A stretch of DNA of 64,000 nucleotides from Gamarada debralockiae (GCA_002803225.1 NXFV01000570.1:48745-112744), one strand, 5' to 3'; counted from the stretch's first letter, positions 22,981 through 34,970 are shown. The notes: a model not told the origin generated them from the letters alone. Made by a program: numbers and translations.

Positions 22981-23556
22981 ATGTCTTCCGAACCAAAGTC
23001 AGACGTGCGTACTTTCCTTCTCTTCTCACCTTCTCTCTCTCCCCCATCGCCATCCATCCTCTTCACTCACTAACGCATCCAGATCAACACAATAACATGG
23101 GTCGAAATCCCTGCCACGGACATTAACCGCGTCTCCGCTTTCTACTCCACCGTCTTCGGTTGGACTTCCAAGCCCTTCCCCCCTGACACCGCCTCCGAAC
23201 CCACGTTCATGATCTTCAACCACGGCACCACGAACGGCGGCTTCGCTAAGGTCACGCCCGAAAACCATCTCTCGCCCTCCAAACATCCAGATAACGCTGC
23301 GAAGGAGAGACGCGCTGTTAATGTTACGATCAGTGTTGAGAGTATTGAGGAGATGATGAAGGCTGTTGAGGCGAATGGTGGGGCGCTTTATCAGTATGTG
23401 AATATTTTTTTATTCGGGAATGGAAGATGGGGGTAGCGAGAATGAAAGCTAATGAAGGTGTACAGTGCCAAGAGGGAAATTCCGGGTGGGATGGGATTCG
23501 TAGCGTATTTTACGGATTCGGAGGGTAATGTTATGGGACTTTGGTCCCAGAAGTAG
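22981..23556 (+). CDS. VOC superfamily protein (glyoxalase/bleomycin-resistance/dioxygenase fold)
   Basis: Three exons give 141 aa: 22981-23004, 23083-23393 and 23466-23556. The short first exon encodes MSSEPKSD. The core ITWVEIPATDINRVSAFYST is the N-terminal beta-alpha-beta module, where many members have a metal ligand. The C-terminal part (IPGGMGFVAYFTDSEGNVMG) matches the second module, where the Glu of DSEGN is the usual metal-binding residue. The length fits a single-domain VOC protein. The reaction cannot be assigned. Confidence 0.8.
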
Positions 23557-23811
23557 GGAATGGTTTCGGATCTCCTCTTCGGCTCTAGGGGTTCTCTTTA
23601 TGGCCTTGCTTTTCGTTCGATAAGGTTTTGAGGCAGGAAACCTGGAAAGTTCAGCTCTTGCGGAATTTAATTGAAGTTTCTCAGATATGGAACACCACAT
23701 ATACTACCATAACAGATTGCAACAGAAGTATCCCCAACGATCATTCTCCCTGGCGTTCGAACAGCATGAATTTGAAAGATCATGATCCCCAGCTAAACGA
23801 GGAGAATATTT

Positions 23812-25649
23812 TTAAGCCATTTCAAGCTTTGGACCTTTCGTCTCCATCTTCAGAATAACAAACAGATCATGCCGACTCCACCAACTTCGAAGCCGCTTCC
23901 CGAAAATATAAACAGGGACGGCCATGACGGAGAAGAAGATTGAAGTCCCACCGAAGACATACATGATTTGCTCTGGTCCCTTTGCAGCAACCCAGTTGTT
24001 GGCAAAATTGCTTAAACCGTAGAACATGAAGTTCTGGGACTCGTCAGCAAATTCTTCTAGCAGTTCTAGCGACGGCTCACCTTGAAGAGCATGTTCATGA
24101 TGAATATCTCGTTGCTTTGGTTTCGGAACGCATCTAGGCCGTAAGACAAAGTTGCGAAGATACCGATGAGCACTCCAACCATCATGACGCCTTGCAGGAA
24201 GGCACAGAGTATTGCATTTGCGCCAATGGCCATGGTGTAGCCGAAGAGGAACATCCCGAGGCCACAAGCAACTCCAGCGATGCTCATAAAAACGAGACGG
24301 AACTCTGGCTCACTGATTACTGGTGAGCTTTGTTCCAGAACCATTGTTAAGAACACTTACTAAACTCCATGATTCTTCTTGCTCATATAAGCAATTACAG
24401 GATCACTTGCTACAGCCACGAGGATAGAGCCAAGCATGCCGCCAATAAACGGACCAGCCCCAAGATATCCAATCTGTGCAGGCCCAAAGTGCCATGGTGC
24501 TCCCGAAAAAATCCCTGCGAGAATTATTGCAGAGCCCACATACCAGCTGTTGAGCAGTCCTGAAGTAATCAGAACGTAAAAGGCAGCTGGGTTGAACATC
24601 GTAATGAACGGGCCCAGGAGATACTTCAAAATATTGTCATCAGAATAGACCCCAGTGAAAATGGCCAATTCCTGGACGAACGTCTTCTTTCGAATGCTGC
24701 TGGGTGCGGCGATCTCATGCTCCCGATACTCTGCTTCGATTTTTGCTAGCTCCTCGAGTTTCTCGTCTCGGACCACGTCAGTCTCGTAGCGGCTGTCTCG
24801 CAGGTACGTTGTTTCAGGACAGAACAGGAACATGGCAACGAATTGGAAGACGAGAAAGATTTGGAACATGTGGAAGAGCCAAAGCCAGCCTAGATCCGCG
24901 AAGACTTGACCGCAGATAATGGAGGCGAGACTGGAGGCTGAATTCAGGACGAAATTGATGACAGCGATTCTAAGTCCTCTTTGATGCACAAAATACATGT
25001 CTCCAATTGACGCAACGATGAGAGATTCGAATGCGCTGGTTGAGAAACCTTGGATGATGCGTGCTGCCAGGAGGTATTCATAGCTGATTTTTGCCTCCCC
25101 GATTGCTGTTCCGATGATGCCAAACAGAGTTGAGGCCAAGAAGCAAGGTCGTTTGCCGTATTTTCGACTGAGAGCACATATGATTGGTCCTGAGCATCCA
25201 GCTGCGAGGAGATTGTAGCCCGATACTAGGACAACCTTGGTGAGGGGCATGTCAAGTCTTGTGGCGATGGCGAAGTAGGAGGCATTGAGGAACGGTCCCT
25301 GTAGAGGTTAACAGACAGCGTCTAAAAAGACCGCATTCCTTACATTTGTTCCGGCGTTAAGCATTGATCCGAGGCACAGGATGGCGACAATCACTTCCTT
25401 CTTCCACATCGGCCAATTGAGAGGGTCATTTGGATCTTCGCTCGGCTGTGGCGAGAGCACGATTTCGCTACTTCTTCCGGTGCCATGTTTGAGTGTGTGC
25501 GTGAATTCTTCGGCATGGGCAGCATGGTCATTCAGGAGTACAGTCCCAGGGACATGGGCGATTTTGTGGTCTACAATCGTCAGTAATTGGTGATGAGGGT
25601 GAGGCAGAGCATAGATCAATGGCTTGCCTTCCAAAACTCCGAGACCCAT
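23812..25649 (-). CDS. Major facilitator superfamily transporter, DHA1-like
   Basis: Four exons give 565 aa: 25649-25344, 25298-24361, 24312-24081 and 24033-23812. All three introns are 45-48 nt with GTAAGG, GTAAGT and GTGAGC donors. A cytoplasmic N-terminus (about 80 aa, including DHKIAHVPGTVLLND) precedes NWPMWKKEVIVAILCLGSML, the first membrane span. The gating segment (ALSRKYGKRPCFLAS) sits between spans 2 and 3, and a long central loop (SRYETDVVRDEKLEELAKIE) splits two sets of about six spans. The N-terminal wording recalls fungal HOL1-type DHA1 transporters. Substrate unknown. Confidence 0.85.
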
Positions 25650-26519
25650 CTTATGTATTGAAAATCAACCTAGTTTTGCAATGAAGAGGTCATTAAAATT
25701 CGACCGTTTCTGACGATTGAGTGACAGCGGGAATTGGCGTGTAGTTATGATCGTCAGCTTGTGTCAAAACCTCCACGCGTTACCTCAGATTTGAGACTAC
25801 ACATCGCCTGCGGGAAAACCTTTTGGACCGTGCGCTACGCATTGCTACATAGCTACATACTGTACGTATCATTGTGCGCCGTATTGCAGTCTTAGAGGCT
25901 GGCGAATGGAGACCAGTGGTTGGAGCTGTTTTGGTGACAGCGGCAGTTAGTTCCAGCTTCTGCCGCTTCTGGGCTGGCAACAAGTTCGGGCCGAGAGGTG
26001 CAGAGAGAAGCACTCTGAATCTTGGAGCTTGGGCATTTGGTGATTCAATCCGACTCAGATTTGGAAAGGCGGAAACTGCCGAAAAAATGGGCTTGTTGGT
26101 AAGGGCGATGCAACGAATTAGTTGGAATGTTCAGGGGCTGGTGGCCCGGGTGCGCGGCTGGGTGGGGAAACCCTGCTCCATGGGCGGGGTTGCATCCAGT
26201 GGAAAGGGTCAAAAATGGCGGCTTACAAAGTAAGGCGTTTTAGTAAAGCTCAAGCTTTCATTCTTAACTAGCCGACCGAGTCGACCCGCGAATGCGAAAT
26301 ACAGTACAGTATCTTGTTCGGGCCGATCACCGCGGGAGCTCTCCAATCGTTTCAACAATTATAAATCCACATGAGAAATGTACATATAAGTTCGGAATAG
26401 GCTTCATTCAGGAAAGCCTCACAAAATTCCGCCTTATTTTCACTCGAACCGTTCCAGTACTCAACTGCTCTCCGGCTTCTTCCTAGAAATGAAATGGACA
26501 AGATAATAGAGATGGTTCT
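25650..26519. other. Intergenic, no supported gene
   Basis: A 119-codon + ORF (25874-26233) resembles no family I know, and its Arg/Gly/Trp-rich make-up suggests chance. The first part probably holds the promoter of the MFS gene. Confidence 0.35.
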
Positions 26520-27648
26520 TATGATCTCGCAGTTCTTCTCTCACACCTGCCATGAGCCCCCTGAGCTCTATCATTGGTCCACCCTAGAGCACGGGTGAAA
26601 GTCACCAAAGTAAAGGGCTCAACTCCATCAATCATTTGGACAGGCTCATAACGCCCTATTTCCTTCTGTCTTGGATCCTTCGCCATGGCTCGAGACGCAG
26701 CTGCCAGATTTCATTAGCAAGGCCTTGAAATCAGTCACTTCACCCTCCTTTTGAACAACATCTGTAACGCCTTCAAATCCTGCTGCGATCAATTTGTCCT
26801 TCTGTTCTCCAGCTATGTTCATTCTTTTGCCAAATATCGTGCTTGCTTCGCCTGCTTTGCCCTGCCACTAGCGATGCACGGGCAATTACTCAAATTCTCG
26901 TCATTATCTGATCGAATCCAGGTCTCGTACTCCAGCATCTCGAAAAGTTTTCCGAGCTTCAAATAATTGTAGATCTGGCTGTAGAGCTTCTCCCGGTCTT
27001 TGATCGAACCCGCTATTCCACGGCTATGGATGATATCGAAAGCCTCATCTGGCGTGTAGGTCCACTCAGCTTCAACATCATTGACGACAAATTCAAAGTT
27101 GGGTGCTACCCAAAGTGGCTGAATGGGACTCAAATCAGTACCAATTACCTTCGCGCTTGGAAACTCGTCTGCGAAATCCAGTGCCCAGATGCCAGTGCCA
27201 GTGCCAGTGCCGAAGTCGAGAACTCACTGAGGATTTGGAGGATAGGTGCAATGATCAGATTGCCTCTTAGCATCAGCTTGAAGATGTGGTGCAGCAAATC
27301 CAAATGGTCTTGCTCCTTCTCGTCATTGGGAAGAGGATATTCTCTCTCGCGAAAAGCGTGGTACCGGCGCCATTCTCGTACTTGTGCCCCAGGACTACTC
27401 ACCGACCGAGGTGGAGAAGCTTCCATCGAGCCCCTCAAATTCGGATCTGAATTTTGAACGAAGGTGTCAAAGGAGAGCTGGTTGCAATGTGGATAACGCC
27501 TACTGCGGGGTAAGATTGGACCGAGAGTATTATAACCTCCTCCAGAAAGAGCAGAGATAGAGGAGGACGTCACTCGGTAGTACAAAAACCCCAGGGACGG
27601 GTTTTTCGATTTTACCGCAGTTGGCTCTCTTTTCTTCAAATAGACCAT
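26520..27648 (-). pseudogene. LaeA-like / UMTA-type methyltransferase pseudogene
   Basis: Recognisable blocks in family order are YHAFREREYPLPNDEKEQD, LDLLHHIFKLMLRG, the SAM-binding VLDFGTGTGTGIWALDFADE, VIGTDLSPIQP, FDIIHSRGIAGSIKDREKLY and FEMLEYETWIRSDND. These define fungal LaeA-like methyltransferases, regulators or modifiers in secondary metabolism. They do not share one frame. A shift lies between LIIAPI and the SAM motif, an in-frame TGA (27226-27224) stands where Arg is expected just before VLDFG, and more shifts follow near 26820 and 26690. The SAM loop also carries one extra Gly-Thr from a 6-bp repeat (about 27191-27210). Function is very unlikely. Confidence 0.8.
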
Positions 27649-28136
27649 GCATCTTTTTTCACGTTGGAACGCGTTATCATTCGCCAGCGACCACTGGCCC
27701 TGCGCTCACTGCGCTCGCTATCGAAACTTAAGCTCCAGCGGGCCACCGCAGCGGAACTTTATCTATAACTATATAGCTACATAGTCTTAAAAGAAAGTAG
27801 AGGAGTTGAAAACGCGAGATTTTGGTGTTCCCCACATGATATATATATTTTGAAAATCGCCTTGTAGCCAAATCGCTTCAAGGTGGTCCGACCGTACGGC
27901 AATATTAAATAGAGAGGTTTCTATGTCTGCGTATAAGAAATAATATCCTCTATAGTCAGAGGAACATATTTAGGCTATGTGATATTTGCGTTTGTTAGCT
28001 AAAATAACGCCAGTCGTCCTAGCAGGGCAAGTAGATTACAGTGACAGCCTCTGATTCTAAAACTCTAAGCTTAGTGTCTCAAAAATCCTACCAAGAAAAG
28101 TAAAACAAAGAGAAGATTACAGTAACCACCATCCCA
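27649..28136. other. AT-rich intergenic segment
   Basis: The stretch 27765-28130 is rich in TA steps (for example ctatataact atatagc) unlike the flanking genes. No ORF or clear repeat boundary was found. It may be an old mutated repeat, but nothing identifies it. Confidence 0.35.
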
Positions 28137-29869
28137 TTACAACATAATCGCAACAACACCCACAAAACCGGCACCCGCAAGCGCAAGAGCCGCTTTCACA
28201 GGTCCCGAAGCCGGCGCCGCAGCACCAGTGAACTGCACGACACCCGTAGAAGTAGGTTGGACAGGGGCGCCAACAGCGGTAGTAGAGACAGTGATGCCGG
28301 AGCAGGTGCTGCAGAAGGGGCTCTTGGCCGCGGCGGTGGCAACAGAGGAAGCTGCGCCAACAGTCGCAGTCACAGTGCTTGGAGACTCGTGCATAGCGCT
28401 ATAGGTGGTATACACGGCTGCACCTTGCAAGCTCAACACAGGGGTAGTGGCCCATGGACAGGTCTCCGTGAGGGTAGTAGCTGAGCAGGTGTTGCAAGGC
28501 AGGATGACCGGTGGTGCGGGGGTGCCGGTGCATTGCGCGCAGTGGGTTGTGGTTGCGGTCATGAAGCCTGGGCAGGTGATGCCTTGGCTCTCGAGCGCGC
28601 AGACATAGCACGGCATGCTGGAGATTGGTGTGTTGTAGATGGGCTTTTGGTAGGTGGTGCAGGGGACGGTGACGGTGTCGGAGATGGTTACGGATACGAT
28701 GATCTCGACACCGATGCAGGAGAGGGAGGGGACGGTGGGAGTGATGTAGGGAGGGAGGCTGATGGGTGTGGAGACTGGGTAGGGAGCGGAGGTGGTTGGG
28801 CTGTGTGGGGTGTTAGTTCCAGTACTGTCGCTTGGGAAGGAGGAAGAAGAGGGGACTTACCCAACGGTGGTGGAGACATTGGAGTAGCCGGAGGGTTTGC
28901 CGCCAGAGGGACCAGTGGGAGTGGTGCTGTTAGATGGATAGCAAGTTCCATCACCCTTTGGATTTCCGCTCAAGCACTTGCAGCTGACAGAGCAAGAATC
29001 ACCTGGTGTGCCGTTCTTCGTGCCATCATCGCACTCTTCTCCGAGAGAGGGCTCATAAATTCCGTTACCGCAGCCAGCAGGAGTAGCACCGCGGGTAAGA
29101 ATGTATGGAAGACCACTGTGTCCGTCTCCGAAAGTCTGAGTTCCGGGAGCGACAACTCCATCGGCGATGGCGATTGCCTGGAAGCCTTGGAGGCCGACGC
29201 TTGGGTATGCGCTGAATGCTTCGTGCACGGAGCAGCTCCAGTTGGAAAGGTAGTCGTCGGTTAGAGTGGCAATGGCTGGCGAGCTGGCGACGATGTGCGC
29301 TTGGTTGTAGCAGTCCAGGTTGCCTTCGACTGTGAAGGTTCCAAAGTAGGAGAGAGCGGGAACATTGGAGACGGCGATGTTGGTGTAGTATTGAGAGAGA
29401 GAGAAGTACAAACCAGTGTTTTGGGAACCGGAACTGGATTTGCCAGCGACGGCAAAGTTGATTGAGTTGTCGATAAGAACGGTTTTTTCGTGGTTGGACT
29501 GATCAGTACCTATCGATGGAATTAGTATCTTTGTTCATATGCTTCAATCATTTCGGTTGGTATCGTACCGTGGATGATGATATTTCCTTGCACGGCAGGT
29601 CCCCAAGTGCTGGCGGTGTCGGAGAGGAATTGGATCAAGGTTAAGTCTTGAGAGCCAAAGGGATCACCGATGATGATAGCCTTGAAAGCGGCGAAATCTG
29701 ATGTGCCCATTGTTCTCCATTGTGCCTCCGTGACCACCTTGACTGAGAATCCAAGAGATGTAGCTTCGTTTTGCTCTAATCCAACCAACGTATCCACCAT
29801 CAACAGATCTTCAGCCAAAACGGCAGAGACGAGTGCCGAGAAGGCGGCGAGAGTGGATGTCCACTTCAT
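28137..29869 (-). CDS. Secreted GPI-anchored protein with DUF4215-like Cys-rich repeat
   Basis: Three exons give 537 aa: 29869-29569, 29509-28861 and 28800-28137. The N-terminus MKWTSTLAAFSALVSAVLA is a signal peptide. A globular domain of about 250 aa follows (KAIIIGDPFGSQDL; GDGHSGLPYILTRGATPAGC), of a type I do not recognise. Then comes CGNGIYEPSLGEECDDGTKN, the calcium-binding-like Cys-rich repeat known from DUF4215 proteins. A Ser/Thr/Pro-rich stalk with CxxC pairs leads to a hydrophobic tail (AALALAGAGFVGVVAIML) typical of GPI attachment. It probably sits on the cell wall or plasma membrane. Confidence 0.8.
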
Positions 29870-31540
29870 GATGAAAAATAGAAACTATGGTGAACTGTTT
29901 ATGTTTAGATTGAAAGGTGTAAAAGAGTGACTGTAGGGAAAGCCTATGAACGAACGTGGTAAAGAATGTGGGGGTGAGGATGAGGTGATGAAAGATGAGT
30001 GAGAGGAGGGCAAAAACGAAACTATATACAACGTCCCATCTGGATCTAATTTCCACATTCAAAGCGCGTTTGCAAAGCGTCGACTATTGAGATCGTTAAT
30101 AAGAACAGAGGAGGTTGGCTCGCCCTTCCCCATGCCAGTGCCGCAGCTAAGGTCGTCACTTGATTGCCTGCCCCATACCGCCATACCGATGGACACAAAT
30201 GGAAGCCAGGCTAATCCAGGAGCATCATATGCCGCAGAGCCTGGCGTAGGCTCTATGTCAAGCCGATAGATGCGTGGTGCCCAATGACAACGCACAAACG
30301 GCATCCCAGGACGGGTCTTAAATGCGACCCCATCCATGGCCCAAAGCTGAATATCCATGACTCCATGTGCATTCTGCAAGGCACCAGGAACAATACCACC
30401 CGCCAAAGCTGAAAGCACAGCAAGCATATGGACGGCGGAACTCTCCAGCGAATCGCAGCAGAAAATCTTCGAGCTGAAATGCGGTCACGTTTCTTTTCCG
30501 GTTTGAAGTTGGACCTTCGTGCAATCAGAGAATTGCACGGTTGAGCGTCGGGATAACGTCGCTGCAAGCTGTCGGAGTCCTGGGGCTGAGCTGGGCGTCG
30601 AACAAGCGCTTTGCGATGTTGTAAATTTTCGGAGGTGGTTGTAAGGAGGGCGATGAAAGGCGCCGTGGAGAATTCCAAGTTGCAGGCGAGAACTCTGATT
30701 TGCAGCCCCGAGCGCCCCGCAATCTTACCGCTTTCCCCTATTCCGCCCTAGTCAGATCTTCACCAATCCCCCCCTGGTTACAAGCTCAATTTTTCTGCCC
30801 CCATACTTCGAGTATAAATCGACTCATAACCGGGCTTATAAAAAGCAATACTGAGAAATGGTCAGGGATGCGTATACAGCTATGAATAGACGAAAGCGTT
30901 CATCGTGCGAAGGATTTCAAATTTCCGTAAGGCTGCATAATGCGTTATTGATTCTTCTGTCACCGAGTAGGGCAGCCCCTGATTTGATGCTGTACTGCCC
31001 CACTTTCATTTCGAGATCTCAGGAGTCGCGCTTCAAGTTCATTCCCATGAGGAAGTCAGGATGAATTAAGATTTTTGTTGGAGGAGTCGTGAAGGGATTC
31101 TGCATTCCGGATTTGATGTAGGGCGAGACGATGTCCCACAGCGCTTTCAGTCAAGGATGTGCTAGCCCTACGAAGGGCGAGAATCTTAGCCTCTTCCCCA
31201 CAGCGCGAGTTCCGAAAAGTACATTGTTGACTCGAATCTCTTATCTCTGTATCTCTATACCACAAGGCTTTGAACTCCGCGCGACATCGCGAAGACTCCA
31301 CGACGGGGGGCGGAAACCTGTGGTTAACATCCGGCTATGGCGTTCCTATGTCTACCGTTCTCTTTAATTTCCTCGTCATTAGATTCCAGTCAACCGCATC
31401 TCGAGTCGGAATTTCTCAGCGTTGTTTGCTGAAAGTGGTTGGTCATGGAGGCTTCCCAATCAAGCATTTTCGCATCTCAAAGTTTTCCTTTTCTTTTTTC
31501 AACCACCACCACACCCTATAAGCTACTGGAATACGGAGGT
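29870..31540. other. Intergenic, one weak ORF
   Basis: A 122-codon minus ORF (30427-30059) has reasonable composition but no family match and no clear start context, so it is not called as a gene. A short + ORF (30430-30546, 38 aa) overlaps its 5' side. The rest holds nothing I can support. Confidence 0.3.
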
Positions 31541-31687
31541 ACAGCGGTGAAGTATTGTAATAGTGATAGCATGGGGAACCCTTGAGCGAGTCTTGCCCTG
31601 AGCCACAAAACATTTTACGGTATTGGGCAAGTGAGAGTATCCCATGGGGCCACCCATGCTAGCACTATTACAATACTTCACCGCTGT
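31541..31687. mobile_element. Foldback MITE, 147 bp
   Basis: The left arm ACAGCGGTGAAGTATTGTAA (31541 onward, about 35 bp) is matched by its near-perfect inverse ending at 31687. A second short palindrome inside (cttgccc ... gggcaag) extends the hairpin. No coding capacity. Confidence 0.8.
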
Positions 31688-31841
31688 CCCCCCTCTACGC
31701 CCAAACTCGAGTTGATACCTTAAACTTTCAGGCACTGACTCCGTCTCAGAGCCTCTACTTTGGAAAGACCCGCCTTAAGTCCGACGAAAGGCGGGGGAAG
31801 GAGGGGGGTAATTTCGTAGCTGTAAAGTTGATGGGTTTTGG

Positions 31842-33421
31842 TACTCTCCTCCCCCCTAAATGAATGCTATACAGTGGGGCGGTGGGTCCAGATTACGAGG
31901 ACTGTATATGAGATTTTGCAGGGGTCGAGGGCCAATTAGAATTAAGATTAAGAAGTAGTCTAGTATCTTGTAGAAGCTCCGCGAGCGTCAATAACAGCCT
32001 CACAACGCTCCCACCAAGACTAAAAGAGAGTATCAATAAAGCTCTCTAGCACTGCATTCCATGCCTCCCAGATTATCTGCCGTAAGTCTTCTATAGGTAT
32101 CTTCTTTGTATCATAATAGGCCCTAAAGTAGTACTCTTGAATGTACCTCTTTATCCAGCTCCAGACATATTCAATTAAGTTCAAATCAAGAGAATAAGGA
32201 GGCTAGTCAATAATTAGTATATTTCGCTAATAAAGGTTATCTTGAGTCTCAAAGGACTTGTGACAAGAAGCCCTATCTTACTGCTAGACTAACTGAATCC
32301 CTTACGCTTTTTCAGTATCAAACCAAGCCTGAATTTGTGCCAATATGACCTCGTTGTACTTTCTTGAGTCTATTGAACTCTAATCCTTCTCCCAAAACAC
32401 TTCTAGGCCCTTCTTTTCCCTATAAATGATCCCATGAAACATCCAGGAATGCTGTTTCCTATACTTGTGCTGTATAGTGTCTATGTTGTATCGATCTCTG
32501 TGTATATCCGCAGAATCCCCTTCGACTAGAACTATAACATAGCTTTGAGTAAAAGCCCCCCTATATGACTATGTCTCATCTGAAAAGCATTGCCGGTATA
32601 AGCGTTCCTTAGTCTAGGTCAGACCTTCGCGGGCAAAAGCAACCCGTCTTGCCATCACCACTGGATCATCCGAAAAGCCCTTCCTTTTAGCTATCTTGCG
32701 GCCATATCCAAGGCTTGTAAAGCTGTACGAATAGCCTCAAACCCATAGTCCTGGAGCTCAAGCTCCGGTGCATAAGCAGCCAGGTGGTAGAAAGACACAT
32801 GTCTGTAAGAAGGTGATCTTAAAAGCTACTCCTTAAGTTGCTAGGCCTTCTCAGTTGCTAGGCCTTCTCAGTTGCTAGGCCTTCTCAGTTGCTAGGCCTT
32901 CTCAGTTGCTAGGCCTTCTCAGTTGATATCTTAGGCTTTCTGCCACTTCTTTTTGTCCGTGAAGTAGCTGGCGAATCTCTAGCTGTATGTATCTGCCGTA
33001 GTATATAACTATATATCCTTGATATTGTATGCGGAGTAGACCAATCTAGGGCAGTCTTAATTCGGATTCGATCAGATCGGGTAGTAATTGGTGCGCGGGG
33101 TCTGCGGGGTCAATAGCTAGGTGTTTGTGGTCAGTGGGTAGGTGTTTGCGGTCAGAGATGAGTAGGCGTTCGAGGAGAGGTAGAGAGGAAGAGAGTAGCT
33201 CTAGGTTGAGTAGGGGTATTGAGCAACCGATGGATATCCATTTGGATCCGAATAGCTTCAAAAATCAGTAGAGAGTGTGCAGTAGCGTCTAGTAAACCCC
33301 CTAACTTTATTGGCCCTAGACCCCTGCAAAACCTTATATACAGTCCTCGTAATCTGGACCCACTACCCCACTGTATAACATTCATTCAGGGGGGTTTTGG
33401 GGAGGGGTGGGGGAGAGAGTA
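31842..33421 (-). mobile_element. Tc1/mariner transposon relic with long TIRs and mutated transposase
   Basis: The ends are inverted repeats: the left arm from 31844 (CTCTCCTCCCCCC, then ATGAATGCTATACAGTGGGG to GCAGGGGTCGAGGGCC, about 31935) matches the right arm at about 33305-33419. TA at 31842-31843 and 33420-33421 fits a TA target duplication. On the minus strand between about 32940 and 31930 a transposase can be read: QCFSDET, HSWMFHGIIYREKKGLEVFW, SIDSRKYNEVILAQ, QDRASCHKS, PPYSLDLNLIEYVWSWIKR. Those are DDE-transposase motifs of the Tc1 group. Several expected Trp codons are TAG, as after DET (32571-32569) and before PPYS. The element is non-functional. Confidence 0.9.
32838..32922. 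repeat. Minisatellite, 5 x 17 bp
   Basis: Five perfect tandem copies of TTGCTAGGCCTTCTCAG lie inside the Tc1/mariner relic, near the 5' side of its transposase. Absence of mutations between copies suggests recent expansion. Confidence 0.95.
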
Positions 33422-34054
33422 GTATTGAGGGGGCCCGGGAATCATTAGCCCGCTCACTACCCTATAACGAGAGGGGTTTTGTCCCAAAACGGTATGGTAC
33501 AAGATTCCTTCCAGTGGGGAGGTTGGACTATACCTTTTTAGGCCGAACATACGTTGTAAACCTCAGCAACTGTTCTTGAACTACAACGTATATGGTCCAA
33601 CTACTAGGGGTCAGGGGGCACTAGGCGGTAGGGGAAAACTAGGTTAGGCCTAGCTACCCAGTTATTAAGCCCAAGGAGCTAGTCAGATGGCTAAGTCCCT
33701 GTCAGTTGAGCTGAGTGGGGCGAAATATAGTGGCACTTTTAGGACTAGCTGATATCTAAGGAGCTGAAATGACAAGGAGGGGAAGAGTTCTCTTATGCTA
33801 CAATATATGGGGAAAAGGCTATACCAGATTAGGCAACCAACAGTCCCCATCGACTCGAATGGCAAATGCTTAGTGCTCTCGAGCTATCAAATCTTTTGCG
33901 TGGGCGTCTACAAATCGAGAGATGGTTGCGAAATAGAGATCTGGACACCTTGGATCCGGATATCAAGGTGTGAAGGATTTGGGACCTTAAAAGATAGCTC
34001 TTCCCTGGTTATAAGAGTTAGAAAGCACATTTTTCTTGTAGAAACGCACTAAAT
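33422..34054. other. Non-coding with imperfect inverted repeat
   Basis: GTTGGAC at 33522 and GTCCAAC ending about 33602 bracket a second pair (ACGTTGTA / TACAACGT), giving a possible 80-nt hairpin. Nothing else is supported here. Confidence 0.35.
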
Positions 34055-34899
34055 CTTGTGCTCCCTTTCTTTGCCAGCAGACACCTTGTCCGATATCTTT
34101 ACTATTCCGTCAAAATGCCGGCGGGGATCCCTGCAGCATTCGAGGCCGTTAGTTTGGAATGTGAATCCACGCTCGCAGTGCAAAAATCATACGGAATCTC
34201 TTGTCCGATCTTTCACAGGGAATACTAGCAAGAACATATCTCGCCATGTCGCAGAAATCAGATCCCGTGATGGAGATTGACATCCTGCTTATATCCGTAG
34301 ACTTCAAGCTGGATGATGCAACCTCTACTGAGGGGAAGACCTGGAATGAAATTCTGAGCATCATCAAAATTTTTGAGGATACCAAAGATTGTATTGGAGG
34401 TTGTCAAGTTGAGATGCCAGGAAATGTCTAGCTCCACATTGGTAGCGGCCGGTTCTCACTCTCATCTTGAACAGCCAGAACTAAGTCGATTACAGTTCGC
34501 GATACGCTTCAAGACCGCCATGACTTCAACAACTGTTCGTTGTACGGAAAGTCTGAAAAGCTTCTCTCCACTCTTATGTCTGGTCAAGTCATCATGAGGT
34601 GCGCGATCGTCAGAGAAATTTCATCTGGATGCGCAAGCTTAGGGAAGGGATCTCCCGTCGCCGGAACAGCGATATATCTCTCGACAACTCCCGATTGGGA
34701 CGCAGCGTGGGCAAAGTGGGTGAGCACCTTACAACATGTTCCTGGATTCATGGGTATCGCCGGAGGGTACATGATTGAGCCTGTGGATGGGCATGAGAAA
34801 GTATCCATCATGTCGGAGAATGTTGAAGTGCATGACACATATCATCACACGCAGCATTTTAGGGATCGAAGAAGAATTTTGTTGGATCCTTTTGAGTGA
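34055..34899 (+). pseudogene. Decayed two-domain dimeric alpha/beta-barrel (ABM-like) protein
   Basis: Two coherent segments remain: MEIDILLISVDFKLDDATST with TWNEILSIIK (34276-34431), and DWDAAWAKWVSTLQHVPGFM to VHDTYHHTQHFRDRRRILL (34690-34899). The wording resembles fungal proteins with tandem ABM-like barrels, where the second domain ends in a Glu/His-x-x-YH region. The first segment is cut by TAG at 34429-34431 where GNV(Q)LHIG would be expected, and further frame changes lie between 34440 and 34590. Family assignment is moderate, loss of function likely. Confidence 0.5.
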
Positions 34900-34970
34900 T
34901 ATAATTATTATGGGCGTATTGCGTTTTGGGATAGCGGTGTTGAGGAAGAACAGGGCAGGGCAGGGCCAAA

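Noticed and set aside
27660..28130. AT-rich tract considered as a centromeric or mutated repeat block
   Set aside because: Only a few hundred bases, with no repeat partner inside the window and no transposase remnants.
28533..29264. 243-codon + ORF, Gly/Val-rich
   Set aside because: Antisense of the GPI-anchored protein; its Gly and Ser content mirrors the Pro/Thr-rich sense strand.
30059..30427. 122-codon minus ORF
   Set aside because: Composition is plausible but there is no family similarity, splice support or start context.
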